A stretch of 64,000 bases of DNA from Verrucomicrobiota bacterium (GTDB taxonomy: Bacteria > Verrucomicrobiota > Verrucomicrobiia > Limisphaerales > UBA9464), in the NCBI GenBank assembly GCA_016871615.1, contig VHCX01000011.1:1-64000 (forward strand), in the 5' to 3' direction. The notes under the pieces were generated by a model. That model worked only from the letters and a program-made list of their open reading frames with translations. It had not been told where the DNA came from and made no database searches. A program made the position numbers and the translations under genes. This document shows positions 20,483 to 27,866 of the stretch, one piece after another. Position 1 is the first letter of the stretch. Every line of letters starts with the position of its first letter.

Positions 20483-21811
20483 ATGAACGTCTCCGTCGAG
20501 AACCTGGGTCCGTGCAAGAAGCTCCTCCGTGTCGAGGTGCCCGTCGAGCAGGTCAACGCCGCCTTTGACACCGTGACCGCCGGCTTCCAGAAGCAGGCCC
20601 AGTTGCCCGGGTTCCGCCCCGGCAAGGCCCCGAAGCACCTGATCGTCAAGTCCTATGAGGGCCAGATCAACGACGAGGTCCGCAAGAAGCTCTTCAACGA
20701 CTCGTACGGGTCGGCTTCCCAGCAGGAGAAGCTCCGCATCCTGGTGACGCTCGACGTCGAGGAACTCTCCTTCGGCCGCGGCCTTCCGTTCTCGTACACG
20801 GCCACCCTCGAGCACGCGCCCCTCTTCGACGTCCCCGAGTACAAGGGCCTCAAGGCCCAGCGCCCGGTGGCCCAGCCCACCGAAGCCGATGTTGATCGTG
20901 CCCTGAACATCCTGCGCGAGCAGCAGGTCCGCTACAACGACGTGGCCCGTGCCCTGCAGGCGGGCGACATCGCCGTCGTGAACTACCGGGGCACCTTCGG
21001 AGGCAAGCCCCTGACCGACGCCTTCCCGACGGCCCGGGGCCTCACCGAGAAGCAGAACTTCTGGGTCCAGGTGAAGGACGATTCGTTCATCCCCGGGTTC
21101 ACCACCCCGCTGGTCGGGGCCAGCACCGGTGACAAGCGCACCGTGCCCCTGACCCTGCCGGCCGACTTCGTGATCGCCGGGTTGTCCGGCAAGGACGTCG
21201 TGTATGAGATCGAGGTCGTGGGCGTGAAGGAGAAGCTCCTGCCGGCCGTGGACGACGAGTTCGCCAAGGGCTTCGGCGCCGAGGATCTCGCCAAGCTGAC
21301 CGATGGCATCCGCGGCGACCTCAAGAACGAGCTGGAGTTCCGGGGCCGGAAGGCGCTCCGGGACCAGTTGCTCAAGCAGTTGCTCGACGCCGTCGCCTTC
21401 GAGTTGCCCGAGAGCGTGATCGCCAACGAGACCCGCAACATGGTCTACAACATCGTCAACGAGAACCAGCAGCGCGGGGTCGCCAAGGAGATCATCGAGG
21501 AGCGCAAGGACGAGATCTTTTCCAGCGCCACCGCCAGCGCGAAGGACCGGGTCAAGGCCTCGTTCATCCTCGGCCGCATCGCCGAAAAGGAGAACATCAA
21601 GGCCGAGCAGAAGGAGGTGACCCAGCGGATCCTCGCCCTGGCCGAGCAGAACAAGGTGGCACCCGAGAAGATGGCCAAGAGCCTCCAGGAGCGGAACGCC
21701 TTCCAGGAGCTGGCCCAGGACATCGTCATCGGCAAGGTGATCGACTTCATCGAGCTCAACGCGCAGGTCGAGGAGGTGGCCGCGCCGTCGCCCTCCGAGG
21801 CCAAGGCCTGA
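20483..21811 (+). CDS. tig: Trigger factor
   Basis: MNVSVENLGPCKKLLRVEVPVEQVNAAFDTVTAGFQKQAQLPGFRPGKAPKHLIVK...GDIAVVNYRGTFGGKP...ELPESVIANETRNMV. Confidence 0.93.
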   Translation: MNVSVENLGPCKKLLRVEVPVEQVNAAFDTVTAGFQKQAQLPGFRPGKAPKHLIVKSYEGQINDEVRKKLFNDSYGSASQQEKLRILVTLDVEELSFGRGLPFSYTATLEHAPLFDVPEYKGLKAQRPVAQPTEADVDRALNILREQQVRYNDVARALQAGDIAVVNYRGTFGGKPLTDAFPTARGLTEKQNFWVQVKDDSFIPGFTTPLVGASTGDKRTVPLTLPADFVIAGLSGKDVVYEIEVVGVKEKLLPAVDDEFAKGFGAEDLAKLTDGIRGDLKNELEFRGRKALRDQLLKQLLDAVAFELPESVIANETRNMVYNIVNENQQRGVAKEIIEERKDEIFSSATASAKDRVKASFILGRIAEKENIKAEQKEVTQRILALAEQNKVAPEKMAKSLQERNAFQELAQDIVIGKVIDFIELNAQVEEVAAPSPSEAKA

Positions 21812-21865
21812 CCCTCCCCACCAGCGGAACTCCGCCCCAAAACCCCGGCGCGACGACGGCCCTTG

Positions 21866-21913
21866 GGGCCGCCGTTGAGGTCGCCGTTTTGGGGTCGCCG
21901 TTTTGGGGTCGGG
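21866..21913. repeat. Intergenic G-rich tandem repeat, ggtcgccgttttgg x2 plus degenerate copy
   Basis: ggccgccgttga-ggtcgccgttttgg-ggtcgccgttttgg-ggtcggg; similar to the 18683 repeat. Confidence 0.75.
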
Positions 21914-21930
21914 AAACCTCCCGGCGCAGC

Positions 21931-22770
21931 TCAGCGGCAGCGCTGGGCCAGCAGCTCCACCAGCATGGCCAGCACCTCCTCGCGGTCCCGACCCGCGAGG
22001 TTGAGGGCCAGCTGCGCGGTCAGGAACCCGTGGCGGGCCCCCAGGTCGTAGCGCCGTCCGGCCGTCTCGAAGGCGAGGTAGCGTTCCTTCCGGGCCAGAC
22101 GGCTCAGCGCCGGCGACAAAGGCACCGCGCCCGCGGCATCGGACACCTCGCGCTCCAGCAGGTCCATGAGCGAGGGGGTCAACACGTGCATGCCGAAGAA
22201 GCAGAGGTAGTGCGCGGCCCGGAGCCCGGGGATCACCAGGCGCTGTTCGGCGAGCGTGGGGGTAGGCTTCTCGAGAACCTCCGCGATCTCGTGCAGGGCG
22301 TCCCGGCCGGCCACCCGCCGGCCTCCGATGGCCCCGAAGTACGGCAGCTTGCCCTCGTGGGTGGCCTGCACCGCCGAGACGGCCGAGCGCTCGGCCGTGG
22401 CCACCTCCACGAGCTGCCGGGCGCAGCTGGTCGTCGTGGCGCTCACATACACGTGGTCGCCGACCAGCAGCAGGAACGGCTCGTCCCCGGTGAAGGCCCG
22501 GCCGCAGGCCACCGCGTGGCCGTAGCCCCGGGGCTCGGTCTGTTCGATGAACCGCAGCCGACGGCCTTGGGCGCCCGCGGCTCCGGAGTAGGCGGCCTGG
22601 TCGCCCGGATGCACGACGACGGCGATCTCCTCGATCCCGGCCGACAGGGCCTCCTCGATCACCACGCCTAGGGCGCTGCGCGACTCGCCGTCCTGCCCGA
22701 CGAGGGTCTGCAGCGGCAGGGTCCGCTGGTTTCGCCCGGCGGCGGTGATGAGGGCTTTCTTGATCTTCAT
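21931..22770 (-). CDS. NDP-sugar nucleotidyltransferase, GalU-like (divergent)
   Basis: [57 protein letters not shown]...[14 protein letters not shown]-terminal [21 protein letters not shown] resembles GalU. Confidence 0.78.
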   Translation of the reverse strand: MKIKKALITAAGRNQRTLPLQTLVGQDGESRSALGVVIEEALSAGIEEIAVVVHPGDQAAYSGAAGAQGRRLRFIEQTEPRGYGHAVACGRAFTGDEPFLLLVGDHVYVSATTTSCARQLVEVATAERSAVSAVQATHEGKLPYFGAIGGRRVAGRDALHEIAEVLEKPTPTLAEQRLVIPGLRAAHYLCFFGMHVLTPSLMDLLEREVSDAAGAVPLSPALSRLARKERYLAFETAGRRYDLGARHGFLTAQLALNLAGRDREEVLAMLVELLAQRCR

Positions 22771-22911
22771 CCGGGCGCGCACCGTGGCAGATCGGGGGCC
22801 GGTTGTCAGCAGGCGCGGCATGCCGGCCGGGCTTGGCCCGGGTTCGGCCGGTCACGTCCCCGCCTCGACAGACGCGCGGGCCGGGGGTAGGAGTCCCTCC
22901 CGAACGCCAGC

Positions 22912-24258
22912 GTGAACCTGATCCAGATCACCCCGGGAGCCGGGGGCATGTACTGCGGCAACTGCTTCCGCGACAACGCCCTCGTCGCGGAACTGCGCCG
23001 GCAGGGCCATGACACCGTCATGGTGCCGCTCTACCTGCCCATGACCCTCGACGAGGCGCCCACGGTGGGAACCACCCCGACCTTCTTCGGCGGGATCAAC
23101 GTCTTCCTGTCCCAAAAGATGGCCTGGTACCGGAACGCCCCGGGCTGGCTTCGCCGCGCCGTCGATGCGCCGTGGCTGCTCCGGTGGGCCGCCGGCAAGA
23201 CCGCCAAGACCCGGCCCGAGGACGTCGGAGAACTCACCGTGTCGATGCTGCGCGGCGAGGAGGGCTGCCAGACGCGCGAGCTGGACGACCTGGTGGACTG
23301 GATGTCCCGCCTGCCCCGGCCCGACGCCGTGTACCTGTCGAACGCCCTCCTGCTGGGGTTCGCCCGGCGGCTGCGCTCGGGGCTGGGCACCCGGGTGATC
23401 AGCTTCCTCCAGAGCGAGGAGTCCTTCCTCGACTCGCTTCCGGAGCCCTCCCGCGCCGAATCGTGGAGGCTCCTGGCCGAGCGCGGCCGGGAGCTCGACG
23501 GATGGATCGCACCGACCCGCTACTTCGCCGACCGCATGGCCCGCCGGCTGGACCTGTCGCCCGACCGGGTGCGGGTGGCCTGCAGCGGCATCTCGCTGGA
23601 GGGCTACCGCGACCTTCCGGGGCGGCCTTCCGGCGGGCTCCGCGGGGCCGATCCCGTGCTGGGGTTCTTCGCCCGAATGTGCCCGGACAAGGGGCTCGAC
23701 ACGTTGGTGGAGGCCTTCGTGATCCTTCGCCGGCAGGAGCGGTTCTCCCGCCTGCGCCTCAAGGTGGGCGGTGGATGCGGGCCGGGCGACCGCGCCTTCG
23801 TCGCGGCCCAGCGCCGCCGGTTGGCCGAGGCGGGCCTGGCCGACAGCGTCTCCTTCCACCCCAACCTGTCCCGTGAGGACAAGGTGGCCTTCCTCGCCTC
23901 GCTCGACGTGCTGTCGGTGCCCTCGCGCTTCAGCGAGGCCTTCGGGCTCTTCGTCCTCGAGGCGCTCGCCGCCGGAACGCCCGTGGTCCAGCCCGACGTG
24001 TGCGGCTTCCGGGAGGTCGTCGAGGCGACCGGTGGAGGCCGCCTGTGCCCGCAGAACACCCCGGCCTCGCTGGCGGCGACCCTCGCCGAGGTGCTGTTCG
24101 ACCCCGACGGACTGGGCCGGATGGGCGCGAACGGCCGTCAGGCCGTCGCCGGGCGCTTCAGCGACGTCGCCATGGCGCGGGAGGTCCTCGACGCCACCCG
24201 ATCCCTGCTGGCTTCCGGACCCGCGCCGGGACCGGCCTCAGGACCGACCGGCCCCTGA
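22912..24258 (+). CDS. Glycosyltransferase family 4 protein
   Basis: GTG start; MNLIQITPGAGGMYCGNCFRDNALVAELRRQGHDTVMVPLYLP...LGFFARMCPDKGLDTLVEAF...PSRFSEAFGLFVLEALAAGTPVVQP. Confidence 0.92.
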   Translation: MNLIQITPGAGGMYCGNCFRDNALVAELRRQGHDTVMVPLYLPMTLDEAPTVGTTPTFFGGINVFLSQKMAWYRNAPGWLRRAVDAPWLLRWAAGKTAKTRPEDVGELTVSMLRGEEGCQTRELDDLVDWMSRLPRPDAVYLSNALLLGFARRLRSGLGTRVISFLQSEESFLDSLPEPSRAESWRLLAERGRELDGWIAPTRYFADRMARRLDLSPDRVRVACSGISLEGYRDLPGRPSGGLRGADPVLGFFARMCPDKGLDTLVEAFVILRRQERFSRLRLKVGGGCGPGDRAFVAAQRRRLAEAGLADSVSFHPNLSREDKVAFLASLDVLSVPSRFSEAFGLFVLEALAAGTPVVQPDVCGFREVVEATGGGRLCPQNTPASLAATLAEVLFDPDGLGRMGANGRQAVAGRFSDVAMAREVLDATRSLLASGPAPGPASGPTGP

Positions 24259-24279
24259 ACCGCGACCGAGATTCCTGCC

Positions 24280-24738
24280 ATGCCCGCCTTCGAATTCCGA
24301 GCGACCCGACGGGTCGAGTTCAACGAGACCGACCTCGCCGGCATCGTCCACTTCTCCAACTTCTTCCGCTACATGGAGACCGTCGAGGGGGCCTTCTACC
24401 GGTCCTTCGGCCAGTCGGTGCTGCTGCGCGGGGCGGCCGAGCCGCTGGGCCTGCCGCGCGTGCACGCCGACTGCGACTACCTGAGGCCGCTGCGCTTCGA
24501 GGACCTGGTGGAGATGCACCTGCTGGTGAAGGAGAAGCGCGAGAAGACCGTGACCTACCAGATCCGGTTCTGGCGCATCGAGCCGGGCCCGGCGGAGGAG
24601 GTGGCCGTCGGGCATGTGACGGTGGTCTGCGTGGGCCGGGAGCCCGGCGGGTCGCTCCGGTCCCGGCCCTTCCCGGCCGACTTCGCCGCCCACCTGGAGA
24701 CGGCCCCGGCCTCGGCCCTCCGGCCGCCCCGCGGCTGA
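24280..24738 (+). CDS. Acyl-CoA thioesterase, YbgC/4HBT hotdog family
   Basis: MPAFEFRATRRVEFNETDLAGIVHFSNFFRYMETVEGAFYRSFG. Confidence 0.9.
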   Translation: MPAFEFRATRRVEFNETDLAGIVHFSNFFRYMETVEGAFYRSFGQSVLLRGAAEPLGLPRVHADCDYLRPLRFEDLVEMHLLVKEKREKTVTYQIRFWRIEPGPAEEVAVGHVTVVCVGREPGGSLRSRPFPADFAAHLETAPASALRPPRG

Positions 24739-24756
24739 GCCCCCCACGGGGGGGGC
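24739..24756 (+). terminator. Candidate hairpin after the thioesterase gene
   Basis: GCCCCCC-acgg-GGGGGGC immediately after the stop codon; no T tract. Confidence 0.35.
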
Positions 24757-24829
24757 ACGATCGCCCTGGTTCCGGCCGGTCCATTCTGCCGATTGCCGGC
24801 GCGCCCGCCCGGCGTCAAGCTCCAGCCCT

Positions 24830-25411
24830 GTGAAGCCTTGGCTGCTCCTGTGGTGCTGCATCGCGTGGTCCGGTTGCGGTGGACCCGCCCAACCGCCGGC
24901 CCCGGCGCCGGAAGCCCCTCCGGCCCGGGGGGCGTCCAACGTCCCGGCCGCATCGGCGGTCCCGGCCGACTCCGAGCCGGTGTTCCACCTGGCCACCGCC
25001 CAGGTCAACCTGCCCCGGGTGAAGCTCTGGATCGGCGCCCGCGAGATCGTCTCCGAGGTCTGCGTCACGGTGCCGCAGATCGCCACGGGGCTGATGCATC
25101 GCCCGTCGATCGGGCCGGAGGAGACCATGCTCTTCGTGTTCGGGTCGGCCCGCGAGCGGTCCTTCTATATGAAGAACGTGCCCTTCGACATCGACGTGGC
25201 CTACATCGACCCCGACGGGGTCATCCAGGAGATCGTCCGCCTCAAGGCCAACGACGCCAAGGGGGTGCCCTCCCGGTCGTCGCGCATCCAGTTCGTGCTG
25301 GAGGCCGCCCCGGACTACTTGACCCGCAACGGCTTCGGCCCCGGCACGCTGATTGCCACCGACCGGGGCGACCTCGCCCGGACGCTGGGACCGATGGCCC
25401 AGCTCCAGTGA
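24830..25411 (+). CDS. DUF192 family lipoprotein
   Basis: MKPWLLLWCCIAWSGCGGPAQ; ATGLMHRPSIGPEETMLFVFGSARERSFYMKNVPFDIDVAYIDPDGVI. Confidence 0.88.
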   Translation: MKPWLLLWCCIAWSGCGGPAQPPAPAPEAPPARGASNVPAASAVPADSEPVFHLATAQVNLPRVKLWIGAREIVSEVCVTVPQIATGLMHRPSIGPEETMLFVFGSARERSFYMKNVPFDIDVAYIDPDGVIQEIVRLKANDAKGVPSRSSRIQFVLEAAPDYLTRNGFGPGTLIATDRGDLARTLGPMAQLQ

Positions 25412-25526
25412 TCCGCCTCCCCAGGGTCCCGATGCTCCGATGCCCGAGTCCGGGTCGCCCGGCGCACGCCGACCCCGATGGTTTCCGCCCCCGAATCGTC
25501 CGCCCTCCCGTTCCACCCCGCTGTCC

Positions 25527-27167
25527 ATGAAGATCGCCCTGGCCCAGTTGAACACGACCGTCGGTGACATCGACGGCAACGAACGCCTCGTGCGCGAGGC
25601 CTACGCCCGGGCCGTCGAGGCCGGTGCGGACCTGGTCGTCACCCCGGAGCTCTCGATCACCGGCTATCCGCCTCGGGACCTGCTGCTGCGGGACTCGTTC
25701 CTGCGCGCCAATCGCGAGGCTGTGGCGCGACTGGCGTCGTCGGTGGTCGGGGAGACCGGCCTCGTCGTCGGGTTCGCCGGCGAGAACCCCGACCGGCCGG
25801 GGCGTCCGATCAGCAATGCCGCCGCGCTCCTGCACCGGGGTCGGGTGGTGGCGGTCCGCTCCAAGACCCTCCTGCCCACCTACGACGTCTTCGACGAGGA
25901 CCGGTACTTCGAGCCGGCCGCCGCCAATGCCGTGATCCCCTGGCGGGGGCGCCGCCTGGGGTTGACCATCTGCGAGGATCTCTGGAACGACGATGAACAC
26001 GGGGTCCCGGGACGCTACCGTCCCGACCCGGCCGCCGCGCTGGTCGCCGAGGGAGCCGATCTGCTGGTCAACTTGAGCGCCTCGCCCTGGCACCTGGGCA
26101 AGGAGCGACGCCGGCGCGGGCTGCTGACCCACGTGGCCCGCCGGCACCGCGCGGCGCTGGTCTACTGCAACCTGGTCGGTGGCAACGACGAGCTGGTCTT
26201 CGATGGCGGCAGCCTGGCCTTCGACGCCTCCGGCGTTTGCCTGGGCGAGGCGGCCCGGTTCGCTCCGGACCTGCTGGTCGTCGAGGTGGGTGCCACGGCC
26301 GACCGGCTGCCGGCCGAGGTCGCCGACGAGGTCCTGCTCCACGATGCGCTGGTCCTAGGAACCCGCGACTACGTGCGCAAGTGCGGGTTCTCGTCGGTGG
26401 TCCTGGGACTGTCGGGCGGCATCGACTCGGCCCTCGTGGCCGCGCTCGCCGTGGAGGCCCTGGGCCCCGGGAACGTGCGCGGGCTGGCCCTGCCGACCGA
26501 GTTCTCCAGCCGGGGCAGCATCGACGACGCCCGGGCGCTGGCGGCCAACCTCGGGATCCGCTTCGACATCGTTCCCATCCAGGGGGCCTTCGAGGCGCTC
26601 AAGCGCCAGATGGCCCCTCTCTTCGAGGGCCGCCCGGAGGACACCACCGAGGAGAACCTGCAGGCACGGCTCCGGGGCGTGACCCTCATGGCCATGTCGA
26701 ACAAGTTCGGCTCGCTGCTGCTGACCACCGGCAACAAGAGCGAGCTGGCCGTCGGTTACTGCACCCTCTACGGGGACATGTGCGGTGGCCTGGCCGTCAT
26801 CAGCGACCTGCCCAAGACCTGGGTGTATCGCGTGGCCCGATGGGTGAATCGGCATCGTGAGGTCATCCCCGTCGCCTCGATCACCAAGGCCCCCAGCGCG
26901 GAACTCCGCCCCAACCAGACCGACCAGGACAGCCTGCCGCCCTACGAGGTGCTCGACGCCATCCTCGAGGCCTATGTGGTCGAGGACCGGTCGCCCGCCT
27001 CGATCATCGCCGCCGGCTTCGCCGAGGCCGACGTGCGCCGGGTGGTCCGGCTGATCGATCTTTCCGAATACAAGCGCCGGCAGGCCGCCCCGGGTCTCAA
27101 GGTCACCTCCCGGGCCTTCGGGGTGGGCCGCCGTCAGCCCGTGGCCCAGCGGTGGCGCGAGGCCTGA
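25527..27167 (+). CDS. nadE: NAD+ synthase, glutamine-hydrolysing
   Basis: MKIALAQLNTTVGDIDGNERLVREAYARAVEAGADLVVTPELSITGYPPRDLLL...VVLGLSGGIDSALVAALAVEAL...TTGNKSELAVGYCTLYGDMCGGLAVI. Confidence 0.96.
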   Translation: MKIALAQLNTTVGDIDGNERLVREAYARAVEAGADLVVTPELSITGYPPRDLLLRDSFLRANREAVARLASSVVGETGLVVGFAGENPDRPGRPISNAAALLHRGRVVAVRSKTLLPTYDVFDEDRYFEPAAANAVIPWRGRRLGLTICEDLWNDDEHGVPGRYRPDPAAALVAEGADLLVNLSASPWHLGKERRRRGLLTHVARRHRAALVYCNLVGGNDELVFDGGSLAFDASGVCLGEAARFAPDLLVVEVGATADRLPAEVADEVLLHDALVLGTRDYVRKCGFSSVVLGLSGGIDSALVAALAVEALGPGNVRGLALPTEFSSRGSIDDARALAANLGIRFDIVPIQGAFEALKRQMAPLFEGRPEDTTEENLQARLRGVTLMAMSNKFGSLLLTTGNKSELAVGYCTLYGDMCGGLAVISDLPKTWVYRVARWVNRHREVIPVASITKAPSAELRPNQTDQDSLPPYEVLDAILEAYVVEDRSPASIIAAGFAEADVRRVVRLIDLSEYKRRQAAPGLKVTSRAFGVGRRQPVAQRWREA

Positions 27168-27199
27168 GCCGGCCCGCCCGGGGGGCGGGGGGCGGGCAG

Positions 27200-27225
27200 G
27201 GGCGAGCCGTGCCGATCCCTCGCCC
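27200..27225 (+). terminator. Candidate hairpin between nadE and the ECF sigma gene
   Basis: GGGCGAG...CTCGCCC, 12-nt loop; function uncertain. Confidence 0.3.
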
Positions 27226-27293
27226 GAAAAACCGTCCCTAAGGAGCTTCCCGCCCGGGCGTTGTCAGGGTGAAATGCGGGGGAGCACTCCGTC

Positions 27294-27866
27294 ATGAATC
27301 CGCCAAGCACCTCCAGCCAAGCCGATGAGCGGGTGGAATGGGTTCGCGCGACGATGGAACGCCACGAGGGGGAGCTGTTGCGATATGCCCTGTCGTTGGT
27401 GGGCGACCTACCGAGCGCGGAGGATGTGGTTCAGAACGCCTTCTTCAAGCTGTGCAAGCAGGAACCGGCCTCGCTCCGCGGGCGCCTGGTCCCGTGGCTC
27501 TTCACCGTCGTCCGCAACGAGGCCCTCGACCGCCATCGCAAGGAGGGCCGGTGGTCCCGAGCGTCCGAGGGCGAGGCGGCCGATGTGGCGGGCGAATCTC
27601 CCTCACCCTCCGAGTCGGTCGAGACGCGGGACGACGCGGGTCACCTCCGGACGATGCTCGCCACGCTGCCGCCGAACCAGCGCGAGGTGGTTCGGCTCAA
27701 GTTCCAGAACCAATTGAGCTATCGCGAGATCTCCCAGTTGACCCGCCTCACCGAGACCAACGTGGGTTTCCTGCTCCACACGGCCATCAAGACTCTCCGC
27801 AGGCATTTCGAGCGCCTGGATGCCCGGTCCGGTCCCTCGTCGGCCTGGCGTGACCCCCGACCATGA
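27294..27866 (+). CDS. RNA polymerase ECF-type sigma-70 family sigma factor
   Basis: LLRYALSLVGDLPSAEDVVQNAFFKLCKQEP...WLFTVVRNEALDRHRKEGR...LATLPPNQREVVRLKFQNQLSYREISQLTRLTETNVGFLLHTAIKTLR. Confidence 0.93.
   Translation: MNPPSTSSQADERVEWVRATMERHEGELLRYALSLVGDLPSAEDVVQNAFFKLCKQEPASLRGRLVPWLFTVVRNEALDRHRKEGRWSRASEGEAADVAGESPSPSESVETRDDAGHLRTMLATLPPNQREVVRLKFQNQLSYREISQLTRLTETNVGFLLHTAIKTLRRHFERLDARSGPSSAWRDPRP

Noticed and set aside
18683-21913. CRISPR array for the two intergenic repeats
   Set aside because: Units are 12-16 bp and directly abutting with no unique spacers; not CRISPR-like.
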